Source: Pannonibacter indicus (GTDB taxonomy: Bacteria > Pseudomonadota > Alphaproteobacteria > Rhizobiales > Stappiaceae). Taken from it: a stretch of DNA of 64,000 bases. The notes beneath the pieces are model-generated. The model was given only the letters and a program-made list of their open reading frames with translations, was not told the DNA's origin and made no database searches. How positions within the stretch are numbered: position 1 is the stretch's first letter; each line of letters opens with the position of its first letter. The translations under genes were made by a program, and so were the position numbers. Positions 1-8,846 of this stretch are shown here, one piece after another. The DNA is taken from contig NZ_LIPT01000004.1 in NCBI RefSeq assembly GCF_001418225.1, positions 208,730 through 272,729 of the forward strand, written 5' to 3'.

Positions 1-778
1 TTTCCGGCCAGCCGAAGTTGAGCCCGGCCTTGATGACATTCACTTCATCGCCGCCGCGCGGCCCGTGCTCGTTGGCCCAGATCTCCCCGTCCGGCGTCAG
101 GGTCATGCCCTGCGGATTGCGGTTGCCATAGGTGTAGATCTCCGGTAGCGCGCCTGCGGTGCCGAGGAAGGGATTACCCGGCGCTGGCGCGCCATCCGTC
201 GTGATGCGGATGATCTTGCCCGAGTGCAGCGACAGATCCTGCGCCGTATCGTCTGCACCATGGTCGCCAATGCTGGCATAAAGATAGCCGTCCGGCCCGA
301 AGACCAGCCGGGAGCCGAAATGGCGTCCGTTCGAGCCCGGCGTCGCCGCGGTGAAGAGGACGGTCACGTCCTCCAGTCCTGTATCCGTCAGCTTTGCCTT
401 GGCGATGCGCGTGGTGCCGCGCCGCTCCACCGGTGTGGAATAGGAGAAGTAGATGGTGCTGTTCGAAGCAAAATCCGGATCGAGGATCACATCCAGCAAC
501 CCGCCCTGGCCGCTGTCGTAGATCTCCGGCAGGCCGGTCAGCGGTTCGCTCAGGCTGCCACCGGTGCCCACGATCCGCAGCCGTCCCGGCCGCTCGGTGA
601 CGAGCATCCGCCCATCGGGCAGGAAGGCAAGACCCCAGGGATGCTCCAGATCCGTGGCGACTTCCACGATCCTGAAATCAGCGGCCTTGGAGCGGACGGT
701 TTCCTGCGCAATGGCAGCAGGTGCGGCGCCCGCCATGAGGGCGGCAAGACCAAGGGGGAAGAGGCGTGACAGGGGCAT
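1..778 (-). CDS. PQQ-dependent aldose sugar dehydrogenase (YliI/Asd type), 3' end outside window
   Basis: Periplasmic quinoprotein of the glucose/sorbosone dehydrogenase family, expected to oxidise aldoses with PQQ as cofactor. The visible 259 codons begin with an N-terminal signal peptide ending near AIAQE. The six-bladed propeller follows: HPWGLAFLPDG near residue 48, RLVFGPDGYLYASIGDHG in the middle, and EHGPRGGDEVN near the window edge, all typical of this family. The ATG at 778 has a GGAGA box about 8 bases upstream. The frame runs off the window at base 1 with no stop, so the C-terminus is not seen. Whether the host makes PQQ cannot be judged here. Confidence 0.9.
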   Translation of the reverse strand, partial: MPLSRLFPLGLAALMAGAAPAAIAQETVRSKAADFRIVEVATDLEHPWGLAFLPDGRMLVTERPGRLRIVGTGGSLSEPLTGLPEIYDSGQGGLLDVILDPDFASNSTIYFSYSTPVERRGTTRIAKAKLTDTGLEDVTVLFTAATPGSNGRHFGSRLVFGPDGYLYASIGDHGADDTAQDLSLHSGKIIRITTDGAPAPGNPFLGTAGALPEIYTYGNRNPQGMTLTPDGEIWANEHGPRGGDEVNVIKAGLNFGWPE

Positions 779-930
779 CAAGGATCTCCGCAGCTTGAAC
801 AAGACGTGCCAGCGGACGGCAAGGCCGCCCGCAGCGTATCCCGCATATGGGGCAGGGGATCGTGAGAACCAACAGGGGCTGCCGGGAATGGCGGGAGGGT
901 CACGCAAGCGTGACTGCGCGAGCCCGGAGT

Positions 931-1044
931 GTCATCCCGGTTTGACGCGCAGCGGCAAGACCGGAATCCAGTACGCCCGGAGAGGGAGATGGCTGATACC
1001 GGGGTTACTGGATCCCCGCCTGCGCGGAGATGACAAGGTGAGAG
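931..1044. repeat. 114-bp palindromic dispersed repeat, copy 1
   Basis: Starts GTCATCCCGG and ends around GATGAC, so its ends are inverted copies. It contains an internal inverted pair (ATCCAGTA / TACTGGAT). A second copy of the same length lies at 59552-59665 with clearly high identity. It looks like a repetitive extragenic palindromic element able to fold into a long hairpin. Confidence 0.75.
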
Positions 1045-1090
1045 GCTTCGAGGAAGTGGGTGGTTTGGTTCTCTGGCCTGTGCATCCATC

Positions 1091-1122
1091 ACAGGTCCCG
1101 GCAGGGAGGCCGGGACGGCGCG
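1091..1122. repeat. 32-bp hairpin repeat, copy 1
   Basis: The sequence ACAGGTCCCGGC, a 4-base loop, then GGCCGGGACGGCGCG folds as a hairpin (GTCCCGGC / GCCGGGAC). A matching 32-base copy at 22178-22209 differs mainly in the loop. Confidence 0.6.
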
Positions 1123-1298
1123 GCGGGTAGTGGGTGCGGCGAAAACATCAGCTTCAGACCTCGCACCTTCCGCAGTTCCAATGACTGCTCTGGGAGCGAG
1201 TAGTCCCCGGGTTTTCACTTCGCTCCGCCCGGGGCGGCCACTGCGGATGGGATGGCATCGGGAATAATGACTTCGCCTCCGCATCCCCTCGCTCCCTC

Positions 1299-2610
1299 TC
1301 ACCCCCGGCGCGGCAGGGATTGGCCTTTTTCCGCGATGTCCAGGAACGGCCCGGTCATCAGGCGCATGCCTTCTTCCATCACCGGCAGCAGCACGTGCCC
1401 GTTGGGGCCGTGCGGCCGCATTCGGCGTGGGAATGGGGTACCCAGATGGTGGGCAGGCCGAGGATTTCGGTGAAGGTGCCGTTCGGCAGGGAGCCAGCGA
1501 GGTTCGGCAGCACATGCGGCTTCCTTCCGGCGGTTTGCGCCAGCGACTGTTCCACGAACTTGACCAAGGGGTGATCCGGCGGGAAGCGGGTGGCGCGGAA
1601 GGCTTCGCCGCGTGAGGGCTTCACGGCGACCTGCGGGAAACCTTGCCTGTCCAGATGACGGCGCGGGGCAGGGATGACGTCCGCCACATCCGTGCCGGCC
1701 ACAAAACGCAGCTGGATCGTCGCCCGCGCTTTGCCTGACATGGCATTCTGCGGGGCATCGATGTTGCCGTTGGCCATGGCAAGCACGGCCATGGAGTTCC
1801 AGCCGAAGACGCGCTCCGAAGGCTTGAGGTCTTCCTGTCCCCAGTCCGCATCATGGCGGCGGGGTGGCAGGTCCTTCAGCGCTTCGCGGATGTTCCGGCG
1901 TCAGGTTGCCGGGCAGCCATTCCTTCATGCGGATCTGGCCGCGCTTGTCGGTGATCGAGGCAATGGCATGGGCGAGGATGATCGCCGGATCGGCCAGCAG
2001 CCCGCCGAAGTTGCCGGAGTGATGGTCCTAGGGTCGCAGATCGACGGTGAGATCAATGCCCATGCCGCCGCGTGAGCCCATGAACATGGCCGGTGTGTCA
2101 GCGGCAAGGCGCGGGCCGTCCGAGGCGATGAGAATGTCCGAGGCGAGCAGGTCGTTCTTTTCCTCGAAGAAATCCCTCAACCCATAGGAGCCGGTCTCTT
2201 CGGCCATCTCGATGATGACCTTGGCATTGAAGCCGAGACGGCCGTTTTCCTTGAGGATCAGCTCCATGGCCTTCAGGTTGATCAGATGCTGCACGTTGTT
2301 GCAGGCGGTGCTGCGCCCGTAGAGCTTGTCCTCCTCGCGGGTCAGCACGAAGGGGGAGAGGCCCTCGCGCCAGCGGTGCGCCGCCCGGACGCGGGTTGGC
2401 ATGGATGGCCACGTCAAAGCCCATGGCGGTCAGAATCGGCTCCATTTCGCCGGTGAGATAGGCCATCAGGTCTTCCGGCGTGCCTTCGGACTGGCTGACG
2501 GACTTGTGCGCCACAAGCCGGGCGAGATCGGTCTCCAGCCCGCCTTCCGTGACATAGCGGGAGGCGGCGGCGATGAGGTCCTGTCGTGTGGTCATATCTG
2601 AGATGTTCAT
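1299..2610 (-). pseudogene. Broken M20-family metallopeptidase
   Basis: Collinear pieces of one M20/ArgE-DapE-type dipeptidase are spread over different reading frames. The N-terminus starts at the ATG at 2610. A middle piece has WREGLSPFVL, MAEETGS and SDGPRL. An in-frame TAG near 2030 follows VDLRP. The next piece has GKARATIQLRFV, PNLAGSLPNGTF and VPHSHAE. The tail is in yet another frame and stops at 1299. The segment that should carry the first zinc ligand (the HGD motif between the N-terminal domain and WREGLSPF) is missing at about 2395-2420, so there is a deletion as well as frameshifts. Its ATG overlaps the stop of the upstream ABC ATPase remnant (ATGA), suggesting the pair was once a peptide-uptake operon. 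It cannot make an active enzyme as read. Confidence 0.85.
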
Positions 2611-3005
2611 GCTGGGATGGGTTGCGCCGCCGGAATGGCGGGGCCAAGGGCGGCGATGTCCGGCACTTCCCGGCCGCGGCCGGGCATGGCGGCGAGAAGC
2701 TGGCGGGTGTAGCCGTTCTGCGGGTTGCCGAAAACCTCGTCCACCGTGCCATATTCCACCGCAACACCCTTCTGCATCACGAGGATATGGCCGGAAATCT
2801 CGGCCGCCACCACGTCGAAGTCGTGGGTGACGAAGAGGATGCCAGCCTTGTGGGTTTCCTTCAGCTGCTTGAACATGCTGAGGATCTGCGCCTGCGTCGT
2901 CACGTCCAGCGCCGTCGTCGGCTCGTCGGCGATCCGCAGGCGCGGCTCCATGGCCAGTGCCATGACGATGCGCTGGCGCTGGCCGCCTCCGGCCTGGTCG
3001 AACTT
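2607..3005 (-). pseudogene. Truncated peptide ABC transporter ATPase (DppD/OppD type), C-terminal part only
   Basis: The frame begins within the ABC signature (GGGQRQR), continues with Walker B ([12 protein letters not shown]) and the H-loop ([10 protein letters not shown]), and ends with an oligopeptide-type C-terminal motif near [11 protein letters not shown]. The Walker A half is absent. At about 3000 the sequence switches to a GntR-like fragment reading the other way, so the 5' half was lost by a deletion or rearrangement. The ATPase without Walker A should be non-functional. The stop overlaps the M20 peptidase ATG by four bases. Confidence 0.8.
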
Positions 3006-3232
3006 ATCCACAACCGCGGCGCCTCAGGCCTTTCCGGCAGGCAAAGCTTTCTGCCGCAGACCGGCTGCGCGCCTCCATGCAGGAGCACCGGGACATCCTC
3101 AATGCTCTGGAGGCCGGGGACACGGCTGCGGCCGAGCGGCTGATGCGCTCCCACATTCAGGTACAGACGGCCGTTTACGGCGAATTGCGCGGTGAATTTG
3201 CCATGCGCACACTGGAGCAGGCCAGCGCCTGA
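2991..3232 (+). pseudogene. C-terminal remnant of a GntR-family (FCD domain) regulator
   Basis: The plus strand encodes the end of a FadR-type ligand-binding domain: [15 protein letters not shown], then [10 protein letters not shown], ending TLEQASA with a TGA at 3230-3232. An upstream piece with VELIHNRG lies in a different frame, implying a frameshift around 3025. There is no DNA-binding domain. The fragment faces the ABC ATPase stump across a junction near 2995-3005. Confidence 0.65.
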
Positions 3233-3252
3233 CATCAGGTCTGACGACAGGG

Positions 3253-3987
3253 TTAAGGGCCGCCGGTGATCGGCTCGCCCAGCGCGATGCGCATGGAATT
3301 GGTGATGTGGTGGGCCAGCGCCTGCTGCGCTTCTGCGTAGCGGCCTTCCGCCATGGGCTCCAGAAAGGCCAGATGCTCGCGGATGACGCGCACCGCATTC
3401 GCCGGGGTCACCCTGATCTGCGATTGCACCGCCATGCGCACCTTGATGGCATTGACCCGGTAGACGTTGCTCATCACCGCATTGCCCAGCGCCCCAATCA
3501 GGCCCTCATGCATTTCCCAGTCGAGATGCTGGATCATGTGGGCAGCGGCGTCATGGCCTGCGGGATCTGCCTGCAACAGCTGCGCCTGGCCTTCCAAGTG
3601 CCGGGCAATCCAGCTTTTCAGCAAGGCAGGGTCGAGCTTGGCGGCAATTTCCGGTAAAGCCGCAACTTCGAGCAGGCGGCGCATCTGATAGGCGTCGCGG
3701 ACGAAGTGAATGTCGAGCCCCGGCACCATCAGGCCGCGTTTGGGCACGGTCACCAGCAGGCCTTCCGCCTCGAAGCGCGGGATGGCTTCACGCACGGCGC
3801 CCAGGGTTGCGCCGGTCATGTCCATGAGTTCACGCTGGCTGATGAGCTGGCCTGGCCGCAGGCGGCCGGAATTCAGCAGCTCCTCGATCCCCTCATAGGC
3901 AGCCTGACGCAAGGAGACCGGCTTTGCCGCCGAACCTTCTGCCTCCGGCGTCCGGTCCTTCTTCCGGGACATCGTTTGCGTGTTCAT
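3253..3987 (-). CDS. GntR-family transcriptional regulator, FadR/FCD type
   Basis: A 244-residue regulator. The N-terminal winged helix (about residues 22-90) includes GQLISQRELMDMTGATLG and EAEGLLVTVPKRGLMV. The C-terminal all-helical FCD domain carries the expected metal/ligand residues: DWEMH (Asp and His), REHL (His) and AHHI (His). It is transcribed away from the TRAP transporter operon starting at 4142, so it is the likely local repressor controlled by the transported or degraded acid. A candidate operator lies in the shared promoter region at 4019-4039. The effector cannot be deduced. Confidence 0.85.
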   Translation of the reverse strand: MNTQTMSRKKDRTPEAEGSAAKPVSLRQAAYEGIEELLNSGRLRPGQLISQRELMDMTGATLGAVREAIPRFEAEGLLVTVPKRGLMVPGLDIHFVRDAYQMRRLLEVAALPEIAAKLDPALLKSWIARHLEGQAQLLQADPAGHDAAAHMIQHLDWEMHEGLIGALGNAVMSNVYRVNAIKVRMAVQSQIRVTPANAVRVIREHLAFLEPMAEGRYAEAQQALAHHITNSMRIALGEPITGGP

Positions 3988-4018
3988 TCCTGCTTAACCC
4001 AGATTGCTAACCTCATGC

Positions 4019-4039
4019 TGACATGTTACGACATTGTCA
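4019..4039. promoter_or_regulatory. Candidate GntR operator
   Basis: TGACATG, six bases, then CATTGTCA: an imperfect inverted repeat with exact TGACA/TGTCA ends. It sits in the 154-base divergent region between the GntR gene and dctP, which is the usual place for FadR-type operators. Assignment to this regulator is inference. Confidence 0.4.
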
Positions 4040-4141
4040 CGCCGTTTGCCAGTGGGGTGAATTCACGCCGTTTGGGAACGGGGCGGCCAGCCGGCTTGGA
4101 GGAGCAAGACCGGGGCCATAACAAGACCGATCTGGGAGGAT

Positions 4142-5146
4142 ATGATGGATCTGAGCCTGACCCGCCGCAAGTTTCTGAGCACCGTTGCTGCCTTCTCCGC
4201 GGGCGCAGCCGTTCTGTGCACGATTCCGGCACTCGCCGCTGAAAAGATCACCCTGCGCATGTCGACGCCCGCAACCGAGACGGACAGCCGCACCGTGGCG
4301 CTGTCCACCATCTTCGCTCCGGCGATTGCAGAATTTGCCGAGTATCAGCCGCATTATAATGCTTCGTTGTTCAAGCAGGGCACCGAACTGGAGGCCATCG
4401 CCCGCGGCAACCTCGAAATGGCCATCACCTCGGCGCAGGAACTGGCGGCCATTTTCCCCGAGTTCTCCATCTTTACCGCCGGTTATCTGCACAAGGACGC
4501 CGAGCACCAGAAAAAGGTGTTTGCCGCCGAATTCATGCAGCCGCTGAAGCAGAAGGTTGAGGACGAGCTTGGCGTCAAGCTGCTCTCCGTCATGTATCTC
4601 GGCCGGCGTCAGCTGAACCTGCGCACGGACAAGGAAATCAAGACCCCTGCAGACCTGGCAGGGATCAAGCTGCGCATGCCCGGTTCCGACGCCTGGCAGT
4701 TCCTCGGCAAGGCTCTTGGCGCGAGCCCGGTGCCGATGGCTTTCACGGAAGTCTACACCGGACTGCAGACCGGCGCGATCGATGGTCAGGACAACCCGCT
4801 GCCGACGAACCGCGACATGAAGTTCTATGAAGTCACCAAGCAGATCGTTCTGACCTCGCATCTGGTGGACCTCAACTACATTGCCTTCTCCAAGAAGGTC
4901 TGGGACAGCCTGACCGCAGAACAGCAGGCCGCGGTGCAGAAGGCCGCTGATGAGGCTGCCGAAAGCGGCCGCCAGAGGCAGCTGGCGCTTGAGGCGGAGC
5001 TGGAGCAGTTCTTCAAGGATCAGGGGCTCAAGGTCTACACGCCTGATATCGAGGCGTTCCGCACCCATGTGCAGAAGCAGTATCTGGAATCGGACTTCTC
5101 CAAGTCCTGGCCGGAAGGCATGGTCGATCAGATCAACGCCCTCTGA
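4142..5146 (+). CDS. TRAP transporter substrate-binding protein (DctP family)
   Basis: Periplasmic binding protein of 334 residues for a carboxylate-type substrate. The N-terminus has a twin-arginine pattern (LTRRKFLS) followed by a hydrophobic stretch and cleavage near PALAAEK, pointing to Tat export. Family hallmarks include RRQLNLRTDKEIKTPADL, GIKLRMPGSDAW, and AFTEVYTGLQTGAIDGQDNP with the substrate-contact region. A GGGAGGA box lies at 4134-4140, so the second ATG at 4145 may be the true start because spacing to the first is only one base. It heads the operon dctP-dctQ-dctM-lyase. The substrate is unknown; the neighbouring DapA-type lyase suggests a keto- or sugar acid. Confidence 0.9.
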   Translation: MMDLSLTRRKFLSTVAAFSAGAAVLCTIPALAAEKITLRMSTPATETDSRTVALSTIFAPAIAEFAEYQPHYNASLFKQGTELEAIARGNLEMAITSAQELAAIFPEFSIFTAGYLHKDAEHQKKVFAAEFMQPLKQKVEDELGVKLLSVMYLGRRQLNLRTDKEIKTPADLAGIKLRMPGSDAWQFLGKALGASPVPMAFTEVYTGLQTGAIDGQDNPLPTNRDMKFYEVTKQIVLTSHLVDLNYIAFSKKVWDSLTAEQQAAVQKAADEAAESGRQRQLALEAELEQFFKDQGLKVYTPDIEAFRTHVQKQYLESDFSKSWPEGMVDQINAL

Positions 5147-5164
5147 GTTCCGGAGATAGAGCTC

Positions 5165-5707
5165 ATGCGTGAAATCGCCCGCCGCTTGCAGGCCGGGGCG
5201 GATCATGTGGCGGCGGGCTTGCTCGCCGCCCTGTTCGCCACTTTCATCTTTCAGGTCCTGTCCCGCTATGTCTTTCTGCGGTTTTATCCGGGGATCGAAA
5301 TTGGCTGGACGGTGGAATTCAGCATGACACTGTGGCTGTGGGTGGTGCTCTGGGGGGCAGCGTTCAGCCTCCCGGAAACCTCCCATGTCCGCTTCGACCT
5401 GTTCTATCAGGCAGCAGGCCGGCGCACGCGCCGCGTGATGGCCTTTGTGGCCGCGCTGGTGATCGCGGCAGCCTTTGCCGCCGCACTTCCCGCCACCTGG
5501 GACTACATCACCTTCTACAAGATCAAGAAGAGCGCCATCCTGAAGTGGCGTCTGGACTATGTCTTCGGCATCTATGCGCTGTTCGCTGCGGCCATCATCG
5601 GGCGCTACATCTGGCGGGCCGCCAGGATCGTGCGAGGGGAAGCACCCGGCGAAGACGATACGGACAACTCGGCTGAAATCCTGGCCAATGGGGGAGGGCG
5701 GTTGTGA
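5165..5707 (+). CDS. TRAP transporter small permease (DctQ family)
   Basis: A 180-residue inner-membrane protein with four predicted hydrophobic segments (near residues 15-35, 50-75, 90-110 and 130-150) and the family pattern around WTVEFSMTLWLWVVLWGAA. It partners the large permease to use the ion gradient for uptake of the DctP-bound solute. It lies 18 bases after dctP, and its TGA overlaps the GTG start of dctM, so the two membrane subunits are translationally coupled. Confidence 0.9.
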   Translation: MREIARRLQAGADHVAAGLLAALFATFIFQVLSRYVFLRFYPGIEIGWTVEFSMTLWLWVVLWGAAFSLPETSHVRFDLFYQAAGRRTRRVMAFVAALVIAAAFAAALPATWDYITFYKIKKSAILKWRLDYVFGIYALFAAAIIGRYIWRAARIVRGEAPGEDDTDNSAEILANGGGRL

Positions 5708-6999
5708 CCCTTGCATTCGTCATATGCCTGGGCGTGCTGCTTGCGCTGGCCGCCCTCGGGGCGCCCATTGCCCTGTCCATGATCGTGTCCTCGATCGTCT
5801 ATGTGGCCATGCGCGGTCAGGACATGGCGCTGCCCGCAGAGCAGCTGATCCAGGGCATCTATGACAGCTATGTCATTCTCGCCGTGCCGCTGTTCATCGT
5901 GGCCGCCAACATCATGAATGCGGGAACCGTGTCCGAACGGCTGCTCGGCTTTGTCGTGGCCATTGTCGGGCGCTTCCGGGGCGGGTTGGGTCACGTCAAT
6001 GTGGTGGCAAGCCTCATCTTCGCCGGTATGTCCGGCTCGGCGGTTGCCGATGCGGCCGGGATCGGCAAGCTGATCATCAACATGATGCGCGAGGGCGGGC
6101 GCTATACGGCCGGTTATGCGGCAGCCATCACGGCGGCCTCCTCGACCATCGGCCCCATCATTCCCCCCTCGATCCCGATGGTGCTTTATGCGCTCGTGTC
6201 GGACCAGTCGATCGGCTACCTGTTCCTCGGCGGCATCGTGCCGGGCCTGATCATGGGGGCCGTGCTGATGCTGATGAACGCCCGCATTTCGGCGCGGCGC
6301 GGCTTCAAGCTGGAGGAGCCGGTTCCGGTCCGGCAGATCCCGCGCCTGACGGTCAATGCCTTCCCGGCGCTGATGATGCCGGTGATCCTGCTGGCCGGCA
6401 TTTACGGCGGCATGACCACGCCGACGGAAGCCGCCGCTCTGGCCGCGCTTTATGCCCTGTTCCTGTCGGTGGTGTTCTACCGGGCGCTGTCCTTCCGTGC
6501 CTTCTGGGACATCATGCGCGTCAGCGCTAGCCAGTCGGCCTCGGTGGGCGTCGTCATCGGCGGGGCGCTCATCTTCAACTACATCGTCGCCTCGGAGAAC
6601 ATTCCGGCACACATGCAGGCCTTTGCCGGGTCGCTCGACATTTCGCCGCTGATGTTCCTGCTGATGATCAACGTGCTGCTGCTGCTGCTCGGCTGTCTTC
6701 TGGATGCCTCGACGCTGATCCTCGTCATCATCCCGCTGTTCCTGCCGGCCTGCCGCGAGCTTGGCATCGACCTGGTGCATTTCGGTGTCGTGGCCATCGT
6801 CAACTGCATGATCGGCCTGATCACGCCGCCCTATGGCATCGTTCTCTTTGTCATCAACGCCGTCACCGGCATTTCCCTGCGCGAGATGATCCGCGAGATC
6901 TGGCCCTTCCTTGGGGCGCTTCTGGCGGCGCTGCTGGCGCTCATCCTCTTCCCTGATCTGGTCCTCTGGCTGCCCCGCATGTTCGGCTACGCCGGCTGA
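5704..6999 (+). CDS. TRAP transporter large permease (DctM family)
   Basis: A 431-residue inner-membrane subunit with about 12 hydrophobic segments and DctM hallmarks such as FAGMSGSAVADAAGIGK, TAASSTIGPIIPPS and NCMIGLITPPYGIVLFV. It starts with GTG at 5704, overlapping the dctQ stop (GTGA). This is the translocating ion-coupled subunit of the TRAP importer. Length is normal for the family. Confidence 0.92.
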   Translation: MTLAFVICLGVLLALAALGAPIALSMIVSSIVYVAMRGQDMALPAEQLIQGIYDSYVILAVPLFIVAANIMNAGTVSERLLGFVVAIVGRFRGGLGHVNVVASLIFAGMSGSAVADAAGIGKLIINMMREGGRYTAGYAAAITAASSTIGPIIPPSIPMVLYALVSDQSIGYLFLGGIVPGLIMGAVLMLMNARISARRGFKLEEPVPVRQIPRLTVNAFPALMMPVILLAGIYGGMTTPTEAAALAALYALFLSVVFYRALSFRAFWDIMRVSASQSASVGVVIGGALIFNYIVASENIPAHMQAFAGSLDISPLMFLLMINVLLLLLGCLLDASTLILVIIPLFLPACRELGIDLVHFGVVAIVNCMIGLITPPYGIVLFVINAVTGISLREMIREIWPFLGALLAALLALILFPDLVLWLPRMFGYAG

Positions 7000-7033
7000 C
7001 CTCACCTGTCCTTAATGCTGAAAGGAACCTGAC

Positions 7034-7966
7034 GTGTTCGCTCCTATTGGCGGAATTGTGCCCGTTGTCCTGACCCCGTTTACCCCGGATAACCGGATCG
7101 ACTGGGAGGGCTACGAGGCCCTGATCGAGTGGTATCTGGCCCATGGCAGCGAGGCGCTCTTTGCCGTCTGCCAGTCTTCCGAAATGCAGTTCCTGAGCCT
7201 TGAAGAGCGGGTGGACCTTGCCCGCTTCACCATGGACAAGGTGAAGGGCCGCGTGCCGGTCGTCGCCTCGGGCCACATCTCGGACAGCGCCGAAGACCAG
7301 AAGGCGGAAATGACCGCCATTGCCGCCACGGGCGTTGACGGGCTGGTGCTGGTGACCAACCGCCTGGCGCAGAAGGACGAGGGCACGGATGTGTTCCGCG
7401 CCCGCCTCGATGATCTTCTGGCAGCTCTGCCGAAGGATGTGCCGCTCGGCCTTTACGAATGCCCTGCGCCGTACCGCCGCCTGCTGACGGATGACGAGAT
7501 CAGATTCTGTGCAGACACAGGCCGCTTCCTGATGCTGAAGGATGTTTCCTGCAATCTGGACGTGGTCAAGCGGCGCGTCGCCCTGACCAAGGGCTCGCCG
7601 CTTGCCATCAGCAATGCCAATGCGGCCATTGCCTATCCGGCGATGCAGGCAGGCTCCAAGGGCTTCTGCGGTGTCATGAACAACGTGCATCCGGATCTCT
7701 ACCGCTGGCTGGAGGATCACGGAACCTCTCATCCGGAACTGGCCGAAGAACTGGCCGTGTTCCTCGCCCTTGCCGCCATGTGCGAGCCGATGGGCTATCC
7801 GAAGCTTGCCAAGGTCTATCACCAGCGCCTCGGCACCTTCCGGCATGACCACTGCCGCACCATCACCTATGACATCTTCGACAAGTTCTGGGCGCTGGAT
7901 GTGATCCTCGACCGGATCGAGCAGGGCACGGCGCAGTTCCGTGAGAAGATTGCAGCGCTCGGCTGA
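7034..7966 (+). CDS. Dihydrodipicolinate synthase/N-acetylneuraminate lyase family protein
   Basis: A 310-residue class I aldolase-type TIM barrel. The Schiff-base lysine is in LMLKDVS and the catalytic tyrosine in LGLYECPAP. The usual GTTGE substrate loop is replaced by CQSSEM, so it is probably not true DapA but a lyase for another 2-keto acid. It is last in the operon with dctPQM (34 bases after dctM), implying it acts on the imported compound. A 12-base perfect inverted repeat follows the stop. The exact reaction cannot be assigned. Confidence 0.82.
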   Translation: MFAPIGGIVPVVLTPFTPDNRIDWEGYEALIEWYLAHGSEALFAVCQSSEMQFLSLEERVDLARFTMDKVKGRVPVVASGHISDSAEDQKAEMTAIAATGVDGLVLVTNRLAQKDEGTDVFRARLDDLLAALPKDVPLGLYECPAPYRRLLTDDEIRFCADTGRFLMLKDVSCNLDVVKRRVALTKGSPLAISNANAAIAYPAMQAGSKGFCGVMNNVHPDLYRWLEDHGTSHPELAEELAVFLALAAMCEPMGYPKLAKVYHQRLGTFRHDHCRTITYDIFDKFWALDVILDRIEQGTAQFREKIAALG

Positions 7967-7978
7967 TACCAGGACTCA

Positions 7979-8013
7979 ACAGGCTTGACCGCTTGAGTGC
8001 TGGTCAAGCCTGT
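7979..8013. terminator. Perfect 12-bp inverted repeat after the TRAP operon
   Basis: ACAGGCTTGACC, 11 bases, then GGTCAAGCCTGT, starting 13 bases after the lyase stop. There is no T tract, so it may act as a stabilising or attenuating hairpin rather than a classical terminator. Confidence 0.45.
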
Positions 8014-8082
8014 CAACAGGACGGCAACCGCCGGCGGCTGGCCCGAAACCCATGCCATCATCGCCGCACAGGCGGCTCGCTG

Positions 8083-8792
8083 ATGGAGCGGCTGGAGGGG
8101 GGGCTTGACGCCTTCCTGTTCGATTTCTCTGTCGCTGCCGGCAATGCCGGAAAACCCGCCGAACAGGATGCCCTGCTGCGGCAGATGGTTGAAGAGGCGC
8201 AGGAGAACAAGGCGGAGGACGCCCGCCGTTACCACCGGGCGCTCGTGACCAAGGCCTATGCGCTTCTGTCCACGGACCGGGACGACGAGGCCTTCGACGC
8301 CATATCAGCGGCGCTGGCCACGCTGGAGGCCTCCGGCGGGGATGGCCACTTCTTCAACACCGTGTCCGAGAGCGGTGATGCCCTCATGACGCCCGCCTCT
8401 GCGGAGATGACAGCCGAAATCTATCAGCGTGGCATGACTTCGCCGCTGTTCGCCAGCACCACGAGCCCCGGCCGGGCGCCTTCCTTATGTTCAACTATGC
8501 CGTCTTCCTGCGTGATAAGGGGGCGTATGATGAGGCGCTGCGGCTGCATCTGCCCGCAATGAACGAGCTCTTCAGCATCTTAGGGCCGGAGAGCAAGGAG
8601 GGCTTCAATGCCTATGACGGCCTTGCCCAGACCATGCATGCTGCCGGACAGCTGGCGGGGGCGGAGGCGGCCTACAGCTATATGGTGCCGCAGATGTGGC
8701 GCCTGTTTGGGGGCGACAATCCGGAGCTGACCTATGCCTTCGTGCTGTTCGAGCACTGCGGCCGGGTCAGATGTGCCGCCAAGAGGCGTTGA
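8083..8792 (+). pseudogene. Frameshifted TPR-like protein
   Basis: Two pieces of one helical-repeat protein lie in different frames. The first (from 8083) has RRYHRALVTKAYALLSTDRDDEAF. The second (from about 8487) has FNYAVFLRDKGAYDEALRLH and AAGQLAGAEAAYSYMV, typical tetratricopeptide helices. The break is near 8470 and a further shift is likely near 8765, where the frame turns non-repeat-like and stops. The protein family beyond TPR-like is not recognised. The region could be intact if there is a sequencing error, but at least two indels would be needed. Confidence 0.6.
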
Positions 8793-8846
8793 GGCGCGCG
8801 CGGGAATACCGGGAATTACACATTGGCAGAGCTGAGGTTTGTCCTT

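Larger units (their letters stand above)
779..1298. other. Intergenic stretch carrying two dispersed repeats
   Basis: About 520 bases between the sugar dehydrogenase start and the end of the broken peptidase. It holds a 114-base palindromic repeat (931-1044) and a 32-base hairpin repeat (1091-1122), each with a second copy elsewhere in the window. No credible coding frame was found in the rest. Confidence 0.6.

Noticed and set aside
4037..5716. 559-codon minus frame across dctP/dctQ
   Set aside because: Spans two real genes on the opposite strand and shows no domain pattern.
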